Positions 15,906 to 25,461 are shown, numbered from the stretch's first letter. The stretch is 64,000 nucleotides of DNA from Streptomyces halobius (GCF_023277745.1 NZ_CP086322.1:3224001-3288000); one strand, 5' to 3'. Notes: generated by a model from the letters alone, not told the origin. Numbers and translations: made by a program.

Positions 15906-16832
15906 ATGTCCGACACATCGACACCGGCCCTCCACGGAAAGATCGCGCTGGTCGCGGGGGGCACGCGGGGAGCCGGGCGCGGCATCGCGGTCCAGCTCGG
16001 CGCGGCGGGTGCGACGGTCTACGTCACCGGCCGCACGACTCGGCGACGGCGCTCGGAGTACGACCGGCCCGAGACGATCGAGGAGACCGCGGAACTCGTC
16101 ACCGCCGCGGGCGGAACCGGCATCGCGGTGCCGACCGACCACCTGGTGTCCGAGCAGGTCCGTGCGCTGGCCGAGCGCATCGACGCCGAGCAGGGGCGGC
16201 TCGACGTGTTGGTCAACGATGTCTGGGGCGGTGAGCGGCTGTTCGCGTTCGACACGCCGGTCTGGGAGCACGACCTCGACAACGGACTGCGGCTGCTCCG
16301 GCTGGGCGTGGAGACACACGCGATCACCAGCCACTTCCTGCTGCCCCTGCTGGTGCGGCAACCGGGCGGGCTCGTGGTCGAGATGACCGACGGGACATCC
16401 GCCTACAACGGAACGAACTATAGAAACTCGTACTTCTACGACCTGGTCAAGAACAGTGTGCTGCGTATGGCGTTCGTGCTCGCACACGAGCTGAAGCCAC
16501 ATGGCGGGACGGCGGTGGCGCTCACCCCGGGCTGGCTGCGCTCGGAGATGATGCTCGACACCTTCGGCGTCAGGGAGGACAACTGGCGCGACGCGCTGGC
16601 CGAGGTGCCGCACTTCTGCATTTCGGAGAGCCCGTCGTATGTCGGACGCGCGGTCGCGGCGCTGGCCGGTGACGCCGGCGTCGCGCGCTGGAACGGCCAG
16701 TCGCTGTCCAGCGGGCAACTCGCCCAGGAATACGGCTTCACCGACCTCGACGGTTCGCGTCCGGACTGCTGGCGCTACCTGGTCGAGGTCGACGACGCCG
16801 GCAAGCCGGCGGACGCGACCGGGTATCGGTGA
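15906..16832 (+). CDS. Short-chain dehydrogenase/reductase (SDR)
   Basis: This 308-aa oxidoreductase has the N-terminal NAD(P)-binding motif 'VAGGTRGAGRGIA' near residues 16-28, 'VNDVWGG' in place of the classical NNAG, and a YxxxK pair in 'YFYDLVKNSVLRM'. Arg-rich 'TGRTTRRRRSEYDRP' after strand 2 suggests NADP(H) preference and is typical of an SDR subgroup annotated only as 'SDR family oxidoreductase'. The substrate is unknown. The ATG is preceded by AAGGGG. It follows decayed DNA and ends at a large perfect hairpin, so it is a single-gene unit, perhaps newly arrived. Confidence 0.85.
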   Translation: MSDTSTPALHGKIALVAGGTRGAGRGIAVQLGAAGATVYVTGRTTRRRRSEYDRPETIEETAELVTAAGGTGIAVPTDHLVSEQVRALAERIDAEQGRLDVLVNDVWGGERLFAFDTPVWEHDLDNGLRLLRLGVETHAITSHFLLPLLVRQPGGLVVEMTDGTSAYNGTNYRNSYFYDLVKNSVLRMAFVLAHELKPHGGTAVALTPGWLRSEMMLDTFGVREDNWRDALAEVPHFCISESPSYVGRAVAALAGDAGVARWNGQSLSSGQLAQEYGFTDLDGSRPDCWRYLVEVDDAGKPADATGYR

Positions 16833-16845
16833 CGGGCACCGCTCA

Positions 16846-16892
16846 CGGTCCGCGGCGTTGTACGGCTGTCAGCCGTACAACGCCGCGGACCG
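16846..16892. terminator. Perfect 47-bp inverted repeat between convergent SDR and ilvE genes
   Basis: CGGTCCGCGGCGTTGTACGG plus CTG is followed by one T and then its exact reverse complement, giving 23-bp arms. It begins 14 bases after the SDR stop and lies about 100 bases from the ilvE stop on the other strand. It can act as a terminator in either direction. Confidence 0.8.
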
Positions 16893-16991
16893 GCGCGACG
16901 GGCGGCTCCCTATCTCAGCGGGCGTGCAGCCGAACGTCCGCGCGGGCCGGCGCGCGATCCACGCACCGGGCGGCCCTCACACATGCCCGCC

Positions 16992-18092
16992 TCAGCCGAG
17001 CGGGTGCATCCAGCCGTGCGTGTCGGCGCTCGCACCGGTCTGGATGTCCAGCAGCGCCTTGCGGAGCTTCATGGTGATCTCGCCCGGCTCGCCGTCGCCG
17101 ACCGTCCAGCGGGCGCGGGCGGACTTCACCGAGCCGACCGGCGTGATCACGGCGGCGGTACCGCAGGCGAACACCTCGGTCAGCGAGCCGTCCTCGGTGC
17201 CGGCCTTCCAGTCCTCGACGCTGATCCGGCCCTCGGCGACCTCGTAGCCCAGGTCGGCGGCGATGCTGAGCAGCGAGTCACGGGTGATGCCGGGCAGCAG
17301 CGAACCGGTCAGCTCGGGGGTGACGATGCGCTTGCGCTCGCCGTCCCGCCCGTACACGAAGTACAGGTTCATGCCGCCCATCTCCTCGATCCAGCGGCGC
17401 TCGACGGCGTCCAGCCAGACCACCTGGTCGCAGCCGTGCTCGGCGGCCTGGGCCTGGGCGACCAGGGACGCGGCGTAGTTGCCGCCCGCCTTGGCCGCGC
17501 CCGTGCCGCCCGGGCAGGCGCGCACATACTCCTCCGACAGCCACACCGAGACCGGCTTCACCCCGCCGGGGAAGTACGCTCCGGCCGGCGAGGCGATGAT
17601 GATGAAGAGGTACTCGTTGGCCGGCCTGACGCCCAGGCCGACCTCGGTGGCGAACATGAAGGGACGCAGATAGAGCGACTCCTCGCCGCTGGCCGGCACC
17701 CATGCCTTGTCCTGGGTGACCAGCGCGTCGCAGGCCGCGATGAAGGTCTCGACCGGCAGCTCGGGCATGCCGAGCCGGCGGGCGGACGCCTGGAAGCGGC
17801 GGGCGTTGGCGTCCGGCCGGAAGGTGGCGACGCTGCCGTCGGGCTGGCGGTACGCCTTCAGCCCCTCGAAGATCGTCTGCGCGTAGTGCAGCGTCATGTT
17901 CGCCGGATCGATGGACAGCGGCGCGTACGGGACGAGCTCGGCGTCGTGCCAGCCCCGGCCCTCGGTCCACTTGATCGTCACCATGTGGTCGGTGAAGTGG
18001 CGGCCGAAGCCGGGGTTGACCATGATCCGCTCCCGCTCCGCGTCGGACAGCGGGTGCGAGGAGGGCTTGAGCTCGATCGTGGGCGTCGTCAT
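16992..18092 (-). CDS. ilvE: Branched-chain amino acid aminotransferase
   Basis: This 366-aa fold-type IV PLP enzyme moves the amino group between glutamate and 2-oxo acids in the last step of Ile, Val and Leu synthesis and the first step of their breakdown. Visible signatures are '[14 protein letters not shown]' near residue 70, the PLP lysine region '[19 protein letters not shown]', '[19 protein letters not shown]' and '[15 protein letters not shown]'. Length is normal for the long actinobacterial/eukaryotic type. The start is the ATG of '[10 protein letters not shown]', with AAGGA about 10 bases upstream; the open frame upstream lacks coding character. leuB lies 379 bp upstream on the same strand behind a terminator, so ilvE probably has its own promoter. 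Confidence 0.94.
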   Translation of the reverse strand: MTTPTIELKPSSHPLSDAERERIMVNPGFGRHFTDHMVTIKWTEGRGWHDAELVPYAPLSIDPANMTLHYAQTIFEGLKAYRQPDGSVATFRPDANARRFQASARRLGMPELPVETFIAACDALVTQDKAWVPASGEESLYLRPFMFATEVGLGVRPANEYLFIIIASPAGAYFPGGVKPVSVWLSEEYVRACPGGTGAAKAGGNYAASLVAQAQAAEHGCDQVVWLDAVERRWIEEMGGMNLYFVYGRDGERKRIVTPELTGSLLPGITRDSLLSIAADLGYEVAEGRISVEDWKAGTEDGSLTEVFACGTAAVITPVGSVKSARARWTVGDGEPGEITMKLRKALLDIQTGASADTHGWMHPLG

Positions 18093-18471
18093 GAGTGCGT
18101 GTCCTTCACTGCGTGTTCCGATACCTGGGCCCCTCCCAGCGTCAGCTGGGGGAGGGTCACCGGCCCAGCCCTCCGGCCGGGGTCCGGGGCCTGTCCCCCG
18201 GATGTGCGGCACCGGTGCGGTTGTGGCAGCCGCGCGCACGGCATGGTGCTGGACGTACCGGTCGTTACGTGGACGTCCGAGTTTTCTCGCGGACGGCGAC
18301 CCACGTCCGATTATCGCTCGTGGGAGTCCGCGGTCGGAACCGTGTGCGCGGTGCCGGATCGATGGTCGCATCCAACCCGGCGGTAGCACAGACCGGGTGA
18401 GCAGGCCGAACGCCGACAGCGCCGGGACCGTGGACGGCCGGCGCTGTCGGAGGGTGTCTGATACGCGGGCC
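18093..18471. other. ilvE-leuB intergenic region with hairpins
   Basis: No gene is visible in these 379 bases. Near 18131-18156 the sequence CCCCTCCCAGC-gtca-GCTGGGGGAGG forms a hairpin of a type scattered in Streptomyces genomes; a related one lies at 29770-29803. At 18413-18450 CCGACAGCGCCGG and its exact complement form a 13-bp stem around 12 bases, 21 bases after the leuB stop codon: a probable leuB terminator on the minus strand. The part between should hold the ilvE promoter, but I cannot identify its boxes. Confidence 0.6.
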
Positions 18472-19512
18472 TCAGCCCGCTACGCGTGCGGCCAGCGCGT
18501 CGCCGATCTCGTCCGTGCTGCGGTACGCATCATCCCGTGCCTCCAGGTCGGCCGCGACGGCCTCCTCGACACGCGCGGCCTCGGCGTCGTAGCCGAGGTG
18601 GCGCAGCAGAAGGGCGACGGAGAGGACCGTCGCCGTCGGGTCGGCCTTGCCGGTGCCCGCGATGTCCGGCGCGGAGCCGTGCACCGGCTCGAACATCGAG
18701 GGGAACTCACCGGTCGGGTTGATGTTCCCGGAGGCGGCCAGGCCGATGCCGCCGGTGACGGCCGCGGCGAGGTCGGTGAGGATGTCGCCGAAGAGGTTGT
18801 CGGTGACGATCACGTCGAACCGCTCGGGCTGGGTGACGAAGAAGATGGTCGCGGCGTCGACATGCAGATAGTCGGTGGTGACCTCGGGGTACTCCTGGCC
18901 GACCCGGTCGAAGATGTTCTTCCACATGTGGCCGGCGTAGACCAGGACGTTGTTCTTGTGGACCAGCGTCAGCTTCTTGCGGGGGCGGGAGCTGGCCCGC
19001 TCGTAGGCGTCCCGGACCACCCGCTCCACGCCGTAGGCGGTGTTGACGCTGACCTCGGTGGCGACCTCGGCCGGGGTGCCGGTGCGCAGCGAGCCGCCGT
19101 TGCCGGTGTACGGCCCCTCGGTCCCTTCCCGTACGACGACGAAGTCGATGTCGGGGCGGCCGGCCAGCGGGGTCGAGGTGTTCGGGAACAGCTTCGACGG
19201 ACGCAGGTTGACGTAGTGGTCGAAGGCGAAGCGGAGCTTGAGCAGCAGCCCGCGCTCCAGCACCCCGGACGGTACGGAGGGGTCGCCGATCGCGCCGAGC
19301 AGGATCGCGTCATGGTTCTTCAGCGACGCCAGTTCCTCGTCGGGGAGGGTGTCGCCGGTCGCGTGCCATCGCTTGGCACCAAGGTCGTACTCCTTGGTTT
19401 CCAGCTTGATGTCCTGTGGGAGGGCCGCGGTCAGGACCTTGAGGCCCTGGGCCACGACTTCCTGGCCGATACCGTCACCGGGGATCACTGCGAGGCGAAT
19501 GCTGCGAGACAT
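18472..19512 (-). CDS. leuB: 3-Isopropylmalate dehydrogenase
   Basis: This 346-aa NAD-dependent enzyme oxidises and decarboxylates 3-isopropylmalate to 2-oxoisocaproate in leucine synthesis. It probably also acts on 3-methylmalate in the citramalate route that starts with CimA here. Motifs are '[11 protein letters not shown]' near residues 8-18, '[18 protein letters not shown]' with substrate-binding arginines, '[13 protein letters not shown]', the metal-site '[15 protein letters not shown]' and '[13 protein letters not shown]'. The length fits the short actinobacterial type. It starts at ATG with AGGG upstream. A 43-aa gene sits 108 bp upstream on the same strand. Confidence 0.95.
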   Translation of the reverse strand: MSRSIRLAVIPGDGIGQEVVAQGLKVLTAALPQDIKLETKEYDLGAKRWHATGDTLPDEELASLKNHDAILLGAIGDPSVPSGVLERGLLLKLRFAFDHYVNLRPSKLFPNTSTPLAGRPDIDFVVVREGTEGPYTGNGGSLRTGTPAEVATEVSVNTAYGVERVVRDAYERASSRPRKKLTLVHKNNVLVYAGHMWKNIFDRVGQEYPEVTTDYLHVDAATIFFVTQPERFDVIVTDNLFGDILTDLAAAVTGGIGLAASGNINPTGEFPSMFEPVHGSAPDIAGTGKADPTATVLSVALLLRHLGYDAEAARVEEAVAADLEARDDAYRSTDEIGDALAARVAG

Positions 19513-19620
19513 GCCTGGACCCTACTCGTCGTCCCATTGATCGACACGTCACGTCCGTCATGCGGACAGACGTGAGCCGGCCGGACACCCGCTGTTCTCC
19601 CGCGCCGTGCGGCTCTCCCG

Positions 19621-19752
19621 TCAGTGCCCGGTGGAACCGCCGTTGTCACGGCGGTCGAGCGCACGCTGGAGGGCCGCCGCGGCGGCCCTGCGGTCGGCTT
19701 CGTTGGTGGTACGGGCGCAGTGACGGGTCCTGCGGACGGCAGTCTCGGCCAT
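19621..19752 (-). CDS. Conserved-looking 43-aa protein upstream of leuB
   Basis: The frame ATG GCC GAG ACT ... CAC TGA encodes a 43-residue basic protein beginning MAETAVRRTRHCARTTNEAD and ending ALDRRDNGGSTGH. AGGAG lies 9 bases before the ATG. Codons are strongly GC-ending, and an Ala-rich amphipathic helix (RRAAAAALQRAL) is evident. From memory, S. coelicolor has a very small gene at this place between leuB and the P5C dehydrogenase gene. The function is unknown. It contains a single Cys. It would be missed by a length cut-off. Confidence 0.7.
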   Translation of the reverse strand: MAETAVRRTRHCARTTNEADRRAAAAALQRALDRRDNGGSTGH

Positions 19753-20050
19753 GATTCACGTCTCCTATGCCAGAGCCCCGAGAACAAGTGGGATGCGTCA
19801 ATCCAGAAGCGGCCGGAAGGGGCGGGGGCCTCGGCACGGCAGGGATCACCTGCACTCGCGCACCGGGCCGCATCCGCTGTCGCTCGATGGAGCGAAACGT
19901 TCGGCTTCTACAACGCTAGGACAAGCCCGGCCGTGATGTCTGCACAATTACTTGGGCTTCCTACTATCTGAGACGGACGCGCGGCTGCCGAGTACGAGTG
20001 CCGTACCGCGGCCGACGCTGCGCCATGGGAGTGAGCTCATGGGCGGCCGG
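19753..20050. other. Intergenic region, no gene seen
   Basis: This stretch separates the 43-aa gene from the pruA terminator. It is relatively AT-rich near 19895-19975 (ATTACTTGGGCTTCC, TACAACGCTAGG), which suggests a minus-strand promoter for the 43-aa gene and perhaps leuB. No clearly spaced -10/-35 pair could be fixed, and no frame has coding character. Confidence 0.4.
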
Positions 20051-20100
20051 ACGCCGACGGCCCGGCACCCCTCGTCGTAGGGGTGCCGGGCCGTCGGCGT
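20051..20100 (-). terminator. pruA terminator hairpin
   Basis: ACGCCGACGGCCCGGCACCC plus CT pairs perfectly with its complement (22-bp stem) around a CGTCGT loop. It lies 11 bases beyond the pruA stop codon on the minus strand. Confidence 0.8.
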
Positions 20101-20111
20101 TCAGGCGGGCC

Positions 20112-21743
20112 TCAGCCCATGTGCGGGTACTGGTACTCGGTCGGCGGGACCAGGCTCTCCTTGATGGAGCGGGTGGAGGTCCAGCGCATCAGGTTCTGCT
20201 TGGCGCCGGCCTTGTCGTTGGTGCCGGACGCACGGCCGCCGCCGAAGGGCTGCTGGCCGACGACGGCGCCGGTGGGCTTGTCGTTGATGTAGAAGTTGCC
20301 GGCCGCGAAGCGCAGCTTCTCGCAGGTGACGGCGGCCGCGGCACGGTCCTGGGCGATGACGCAGCCGGTCAGGCCGTAGGCCGACGCCGACTCCATCTGC
20401 TCCAGCATCTCGTCGTACTTCGCGTCGTCGTAGACGTAGACGCCGAGGATCGGGCCGAAGTACTCGTCCTTGAAGATCTCGTTCTCCGGGTCGGTGGAGA
20501 CCAGGACCGTCGGGCGGACGAAGTAGCCCTCGCTGTCGTCGTACGTGCCGCCGGCCACGACCTCGACGGTCGGGTCGGCCTTGGCGCGGTCGATCGCCGC
20601 CTTGTTCTTGGCGAACGCGCGGTCGTCGATGACGGCGCCCATGAAGTTCGACAGATCGGCGACGTCACCCATGGGGAGGGCGTCGACCTCGGCGGCGAAC
20701 TCCTCCTTGAAACCGGCGTTCCAGAGGGAGGCCGGGACATACGCGCGGGAGGCCGCGGAGCACTTCTGGCCCTGGAACTCGAAGGCGCCACGGGTCATGG
20801 CGGTCTTGAGGACCGCGCGGTTCGCGCTCGGGTGGGCGACGATGAAGTCCTTGCCACCGGTCTCGCCGACAAGCCGCGGATAGGTCTTGTACTTCTCGAT
20901 GTTGGCGCCGACCGTCTTCCACAGGTACTGGAAGGTCTTGGTCGAACCGGTGAAGTGGATGCCCGCCAGATCGGGGTGGTTCAGCGCCACCTCGGAGACG
21001 TCCTTGCCGTCGCCGGTGACCAGGTTGATGACGCCCTCGGGCAGCCCGGCCTCCTCCAGCAGCTGCATCAGCAGCACGGCGGCGAGGGTCTGGGTCGGGG
21101 ACGGCTTCCAGACGACGACGTTGCCCATGAGGGCGGGTGCGGTCGGGAGGTTGCCGGCGATCGCGGTGAAGTTGAACGGCGTGATCGCGTAGACGAAGCC
21201 TTCGAGGGGGCGGTGGTCGGTGCGGTTCCACACGCCGGGAGAGTTCGTGACGGGCTGCTCGGCCATGATCTGGCGCGCGAAGTGCACATTGAAGCGCCAG
21301 AAGTCGATCAGCTCGCAGGGGGTGTCGATCTCGGCCTGCTGGGCGGTCTTGGACTGGCCGAGCATGGTCGCGGCGGCCATGGTCTCGCGCCAGGGGCCGG
21401 AGAGCAGGTCGGCGGCCTTGAGGATGACCGCGGCGCGGTCGTCGAAGGACAGCGCACGCCAGGCGGGGGCGGCGGCCAGCGCGGCGTCCACCGCGTCCTG
21501 GGCGTCCTGGGCGGTGGTGTTGGCGTACGTGCCGAGCCTGACCGTGTGGTGGTGGGGCTGCACGACGTCGAAGCGTTCGCCGCCGCCCATCCGGCGCTCG
21601 CCGCCGATGGTCATCGGCAGCTCGATCGGGTTTCCGGCCAGCTCCTTGAGCTTGGCCTCCAGGCGGGCACGCTCCGGGGTGCCGGGGGCGTAGGTGTGGA
21701 CCGGCTCGTTAACCGGCACGGGGACCTGGGTCACAGCGTCCAT
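20112..21743 (-). CDS. pruA: L-glutamate gamma-semialdehyde (P5C) dehydrogenase
   Basis: This 543-aa aldehyde dehydrogenase oxidises glutamate semialdehyde to glutamate with NAD+, the second step of proline breakdown. The catalytic Cys is in 'FEFQGQKCSAASRAYVP', the general-base Glu in 'RLVGETGGKDFI', and the cofactor loop in 'GIHFTGSTKTFQ'; the C-terminal 'QQPFGGGRASGTNDKAG' is typical. Length matches the monofunctional type. The start at 'MDAVTQVPV' has AAGGAG about 10 bases upstream. It is downstream of the proline dehydrogenase gene (220-bp gap) and ends at a strong hairpin. The pair is probably controlled by the divergent PutR. Confidence 0.95.
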   Translation of the reverse strand: MDAVTQVPVPVNEPVHTYAPGTPERARLEAKLKELAGNPIELPMTIGGERRMGGGERFDVVQPHHHTVRLGTYANTTAQDAQDAVDAALAAAPAWRALSFDDRAAVILKAADLLSGPWRETMAAATMLGQSKTAQQAEIDTPCELIDFWRFNVHFARQIMAEQPVTNSPGVWNRTDHRPLEGFVYAITPFNFTAIAGNLPTAPALMGNVVVWKPSPTQTLAAVLLMQLLEEAGLPEGVINLVTGDGKDVSEVALNHPDLAGIHFTGSTKTFQYLWKTVGANIEKYKTYPRLVGETGGKDFIVAHPSANRAVLKTAMTRGAFEFQGQKCSAASRAYVPASLWNAGFKEEFAAEVDALPMGDVADLSNFMGAVIDDRAFAKNKAAIDRAKADPTVEVVAGGTYDDSEGYFVRPTVLVSTDPENEIFKDEYFGPILGVYVYDDAKYDEMLEQMESASAYGLTGCVIAQDRAAAAVTCEKLRFAAGNFYINDKPTGAVVGQQPFGGGRASGTNDKAGAKQNLMRWTSTRSIKESLVPPTEYQYPHMG

Positions 21744-21867
21744 GGCGGCCGTGTCTCCTTCGCTTTCGATCTCGGTTGTCGTACGTGGGTCAAGCGGTGC
21801 GGCCCGGGGTTCCAGGATCCACCCATATCCGCCGCGGTGGGGCGGTCCGCCCCGGGTGGCGCCTCGG

Positions 21868-21992
21868 GCGGCCGTCAGCCTCGGGTCGCCGGCGACCGGA
21901 GGCTGCAACTCCCGGGGGATAACCCCCGGCCCCCCAGCCGGAGTGTCGCGCGCCTCATGGCCGTCAGCCTCTGGTCGCCAGCGACCGGAGGA
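21868..21992. repeat. Local duplication of the proline dehydrogenase 3' end
   Basis: About 32 bases around the stop codon of the proline dehydrogenase gene (GGCCGTCAGCCTCTGGTCGC then CAGCGACCGGAGG, about 21960-21992) recur with two mismatches about 90 bases further downstream (about 21870-21902). Between them lies CCGGGGG-ATAA-CCCCCGG (21912-21929), a 7-bp hairpin. The layout suggests a small tandem duplication that left a copy of the gene's end in the spacer. Confidence 0.6.
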
Positions 21993-22890
21993 AGAACGCC
22001 AGGTTCGCGGGGCGCTCGGCGAGGCGGCGCATGAAATATCCGTACCAGTCGGTGCCGTACGGGACATAGACCCGCATCCGGTGCCCCTCCGCGACCAGCC
22101 GTTCCTGCTCGGCCTCGCGGATGCCGTACAGCATCTGGAATTCGAATTCGGCCGGCTTACGGCCATTGCGGTGCGCGAGCTCCTGGCCGATGGCGACCAT
22201 CCGCGGGTCGTGCGAACCGATCATGGGGTAGCCCTGCCCGGCCATCAGGATCTTCAGACAGCGCACATAGGCCCGGTCGACCTCCCGCTTGTCCTGGTAG
22301 GCGACCGTCGCGGGCTCGTTGTACGCCCCCTTGACCAGCCGCACCCGGGAGCCCTCCCCGGCCAGCGCGTGACAGTCCTCCTCGGTACGGAAGAGGTAGG
22401 ACTGGAGCACCGCACCCGTCTGGGGGAAGCTCCTGCGCAGCTCGGCGAGGATGGCGAGGGTGGAGTCGACCGTGGTGTGGTCCTCCATGTCGAGGGTCAC
22501 GGTCGTCCCGGCCTCGGCGGCGGCCTCGACCACCGGTGTGACGTTCTTCAGCGCCAGCTCATGGCCGCCGGGCAGCGCCTGGCCGAAGGCGGAGAGCTTG
22601 ACGGACATCTCGGCGCGTTCGCCGAGGTCCTGCGTTTTGAGCGCCTCGGTCAGCAGGAGGTAGGCGTCGCGGTTGCGCAGCGCCTCGGCCGGGTCGGTGA
22701 TGTCCTCGCCCAGGTAGTCCAGGGTGATCTCCCTGCCACGCGCGGCCAGGTCCCGGACGACCCTCATGGACTCGGCCAGACGCTCGCCGGCGATGAAGCG
22801 GTCCACCACGGGCCGGGTGACCGGGGTGGCCGCGACGATGCGGCGAATGCTGTCGCTGCGCGCTGCGGCGAGGAGCACGGGACCCAGCAT
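21964..22890 (-). CDS. Proline dehydrogenase (monofunctional)
   Basis: This 308-aa FAD enzyme oxidises L-proline to pyrroline-5-carboxylate and passes electrons to the quinone pool, so it is probably membrane-associated. The beta/alpha barrel is recognisable by 'VKLSAFGQAL', 'LDMEDHTTVDSTLAI', 'RLVKGAYNEPATVAYQDK', 'IGSHDPRMVAIGQEL', 'FEFQMLYGIREAEQERL' and 'RVYVPYGTDWYGYFMRRLAERPAN' in order, including the C-terminal RR-E-P substrate residues. The ATG of 'MLGPVLL' has GGAGG 5 bases upstream; the frame upstream overlaps that site. It is followed by pruA and divergent from putR. Confidence 0.93.
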   Translation of the reverse strand: MLGPVLLAAARSDSIRRIVAATPVTRPVVDRFIAGERLAESMRVVRDLAARGREITLDYLGEDITDPAEALRNRDAYLLLTEALKTQDLGERAEMSVKLSAFGQALPGGHELALKNVTPVVEAAAEAGTTVTLDMEDHTTVDSTLAILAELRRSFPQTGAVLQSYLFRTEEDCHALAGEGSRVRLVKGAYNEPATVAYQDKREVDRAYVRCLKILMAGQGYPMIGSHDPRMVAIGQELAHRNGRKPAEFEFQMLYGIREAEQERLVAEGHRMRVYVPYGTDWYGYFMRRLAERPANLAFFLRSLATRG

Positions 22891-23128
22891 GGGCACCTCC
22901 ACGATTCAGGATGACGGATGCCGGGCAGGCGCGCCGGACGGCGAGCGCGACGGCAACGTGAGCCACCTGAAACTTAAGGATCGCGCCATCTCCCGGCCAT
23001 CGACAGCTGTCACGCCTTCGTGGCCGGGATCTCAGACAGTTGTATGAGAATGGGGGGAGGGCGAGCGTCTCCGACGACCACGGGACGAGCGCGGCAGTGA
23101 CAGAGAGAAGAGAGGGGCCGGGCGGCGG
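22891..23128. promoter_or_regulatory. Divergent proline dehydrogenase/putR promoter region
   Basis: These 238 bases separate the two start codons. Candidate operator sequences are the perfect 10-bp palindrome GACAGCTGTC at 23002-23011 and TCTCA-N10-TGAGA at 23030-23049. The latter overlaps TGTATGAGAAT, a plausible -10 for putR. PutR-type activators bind between such divergent genes; the exact sites are inference. Confidence 0.4.
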
Positions 23129-24508
23129 ATGCGGGGCGACTACCAGCAGCTCGTGGACGAGATCTCGGCGGCCCTCGGCGCGCCGGCGACGCTGGAGGAC
23201 CGTGATTTCGGGCTGATCGCATTCGGTGCGCACGAGGGCGACGACGACGAGGTCATGGACCCGGTGCGTACCCGGTCGATCCTGCAGCGCCGGTCGTCGG
23301 CGGCGGTACGGGCCTGGTTCGAGGCGTTCGGGATCACCCGCGCCAAGACGCCGCTGCGGATTCCGCCGGATCCGGCGGCCGGTGTGTTCAGGGGCCGGAT
23401 CTGTCTGCCCGTACGCCATCGCGGGATAGTGCACGGCTATGTCTGGCTGCTGGACGACGGGCATCTGACCGACCTCGCGCTCGGCGACCGGGGCGGTCCG
23501 GCGGACCCGCGGATCGCGCAGGCGATGGAGACCGCCGCCCGGATCGGCGCGCTGCTGGCGGACGAGGCTCGCGCCGGGTCCGAACTGGGCGATGTACTGC
23601 GGGAGTTGCTGCTCTCCGGGCCTGCCGGGCGTCCGGCGGCGGCGACCGCGCTGGGCGACGCGCTGCGGGACACCCTGCGCTTCACCCCGGGCGCCCCGCT
23701 CGCCCTGGTCGCCGTGCTGCCCTGGGACACCGCGGACACCGACACGGCACTGCTGCCGAGTCTGCCCGGCCTGCTCGCGGCGTGCACGCTGCCCGCGGGT
23801 GGCGGCCTTCCCGACGCGACGGCACCCCAGGCACCGCAGACGACGGCCACCGACACGGGCACACACCACCACATCGGCACGGCCGCACGCACGGAGGGAG
23901 CCGCCACCGGCCGCCCGCGCGCCGCAGCCGCCGGCACCGCCCTCGCCGCGCTCGTGCGGCTCCGTTCGACCGCCTCCCTCACCCCGGCCCATACGGTGGC
24001 CGAGCACCTGCTGCGCTCCCCCCGCGCGGGCGCCGCACCGACCGCCGAGGGCCAGACGGCACGGAGCGGCTCGCGTCCGGGCGACCCCCCTGCACCCCGG
24101 CCGGGCACCGCCGGAATAGGCACCGGCACAAGCGAGTTGGCCGACCTCGTCAGCACCTGGCAGGAGGCCCTGGACGCCGCCCGCGCAGCACGCGCCGAGC
24201 CGCGTCTCGGCCCCGTCGCCCAGTGGGACGCCATCGGCGCGTACCGCCTGCTGACCGCCCTGCCGACCGCCGCACCGGACCCGGCCGTCGGCCCGCTGCT
24301 GGCCCCCGCGCACACCGAACTCGCCCGCACCGCCGAGGCGTTCCTCGACTGCGCCGGCCAGGCGAGCCGCACGGCACAGCTCCTGGGCATCCACCGTCAG
24401 ACGCTCTACTACCGCCTGGGCCGGGTGGAGAAGCTGACCGGCCTTCGTCTCGACGAAGGCCGGGATCGTCTGCTGCTGCACATGGCGCTCAAACGGGCGC
24501 GCCTATAA
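23129..24508 (+). CDS. putR: PucR-family transcriptional activator of proline utilisation
   Basis: This 459-aa regulator ends in the PucR-type helix-turn-helix: '[20 protein letters not shown]' followed by '[20 protein letters not shown]'. The N-terminal ~130 residues form a sensor-like domain ('[19 protein letters not shown]'). Residues about 225-330 are an Ala/Thr/Gly/Pro-rich low-complexity linker unlike most of the family. It is divergent from the proline dehydrogenase-pruA pair; in Streptomyces the regulator in this place (PutR) activates those genes in response to proline. The ATG lies after a purine-rich stretch. The specific name rests on context. Confidence 0.85.
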   Translation: MRGDYQQLVDEISAALGAPATLEDRDFGLIAFGAHEGDDDEVMDPVRTRSILQRRSSAAVRAWFEAFGITRAKTPLRIPPDPAAGVFRGRICLPVRHRGIVHGYVWLLDDGHLTDLALGDRGGPADPRIAQAMETAARIGALLADEARAGSELGDVLRELLLSGPAGRPAAATALGDALRDTLRFTPGAPLALVAVLPWDTADTDTALLPSLPGLLAACTLPAGGGLPDATAPQAPQTTATDTGTHHHIGTAARTEGAATGRPRAAAAGTALAALVRLRSTASLTPAHTVAEHLLRSPRAGAAPTAEGQTARSGSRPGDPPAPRPGTAGIGTGTSELADLVSTWQEALDAARAARAEPRLGPVAQWDAIGAYRLLTALPTAAPDPAVGPLLAPAHTELARTAEAFLDCAGQASRTAQLLGIHRQTLYYRLGRVEKLTGLRLDEGRDRLLLHMALKRARL

Positions 24509-24565
24509 CGCGGCTATAGCCGTCCGCTGCGCTTTGCCTGCGCCGACTCGCTCCCCGCCGTGCCC

Positions 24566-24870
24566 GGCTGTCCCGCCGTAGCGCCTGCGGCGGGCCTCCG
24601 CTGCGCGGGGCTCTATGGCAGCGGTGCCGGACCTCCGGCCCCCGTCCTGCGGTCCGGCCCCTCCCCTTGGGGGTGAGAAGAGACCGGTGGGGGCACAGGC
24701 AAGCCTTTACGCGCGCGCAGTGGACGAACCACGCCCGCCCCCACGTCTTTTCCCACCCACCCACGGGAGGGGCCGCGCCGCAGGACGGAGTCCGGAGGGG
24801 CGGCACCGCTGCCGTGAACACCACGCCCGCCGCAGGCGAACCCCTCACGACGGGAAAGCCGAAAACGGCG
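24566..24870. repeat. Palindromic dispersed repeat, copy C
   Basis: These ~305 bases align almost end to end with the core of copy B (5461-5763). They share left arms from GGCTGTCCCGCCGTAGCGCC, the GGTGCCGGACCTCCGG block, a central CAGGCAAGCCTTTACG...AGTGGACGAACCACG block, and right arms ending in GGGAAAGCCGAAAACGGCG. The element is an imperfect giant inverted repeat with an ~85-base non-palindromic centre. It fills the gap between the convergent 3' ends of putR and a TetR gene. I see no coding sequence in 24509-24885. Confidence 0.8.
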
Positions 24871-24885
24871 AGCAACGAGGCCGGC

Positions 24886-25461
24886 TCACGTCGAGCGCAG
24901 CATCACCCGACGCAGCGCATCCGCCAGATCGCCCCCGGACGGCATCGCATCCGGAGCGATCAGCGACTGCACCATCAGGCCGGTGAGCAGCGCCTGGTAG
25001 AAGGAGCCGACGACGCGGGCGTCGTCGGCGTCGACCTCGGTGTCCGGCACCCCTTCGAAGATCGCGACAAGCCCCTCGCCACCTTCCGGCAGCACCTCGC
25101 CGATCGCCTTGCGCAGCCCCTCGTCGCGCGGCAGCAGGCCCAGCACCTCGACCTGTGCGGCGATGAACTCCCGCTCGGAGGCGATGCGTTGGAGCACCTG
25201 GTCCCAGACGGCGGCGAACCGCACCAGCGGGTCCGTGGTCGCTTCGGTGCCGGCCGGCGCCTCGGCCACGCTCGCGCCCCACTCCTCGACGGCCGCGATG
25301 AGCGCCTGACGCATCAGGGCGTCCTTGGAGCCGTAGTGGTATCCGATGGAGGCGAGGTTGGCGCCGGACGCGGCCACGATGTCGCGTGCGGTGGTGCGCG
25401 CGTACCCCTTCTCCAGAAGGCACCGTTTGGCGCCCTCCAGCAGATCTTCACGGTGTCCCAT
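24886..25461 (-). CDS. TetR-family regulator
   Basis: This 191-aa regulator has a typical N-terminal DNA-binding domain ('LLEGAKRCLLEKGYARTTAR' then 'DIVAASGANLASIGYHYGSK') and an all-helical ligand domain ('SFYQALLTGLMVQSLIAPDA'). The ligand is unknown. It lies 75 bp downstream of the PRC-barrel gene on the same strand. The spacer 25462-25536 contains two related sequences, TACACCCGTACA and TACACGTGCGTACA (about 25484-25515), that could be its own operators. No obvious partner gene is divergent from it. Confidence 0.85.
   Translation of the reverse strand: MGHREDLLEGAKRCLLEKGYARTTARDIVAASGANLASIGYHYGSKDALMRQALIAAVEEWGASVAEAPAGTEATTDPLVRFAAVWDQVLQRIASEREFIAAQVEVLGLLPRDEGLRKAIGEVLPEGGEGLVAIFEGVPDTEVDADDARVVGSFYQALLTGLMVQSLIAPDAMPSGGDLADALRRVMLRST

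Noticed and set aside
16846..16892. An attachment site or IS end
   Set aside because: The perfect dyad lies between convergent stops, with no direct repeats or integrase. A two-way terminator explains it.
16992..18389. A 465-residue IlvE with an N-terminal extension
   Set aside because: The upstream 99 residues are Arg/Pro-rich and unlike the family. The ATG at 18092 has a ribosome site.
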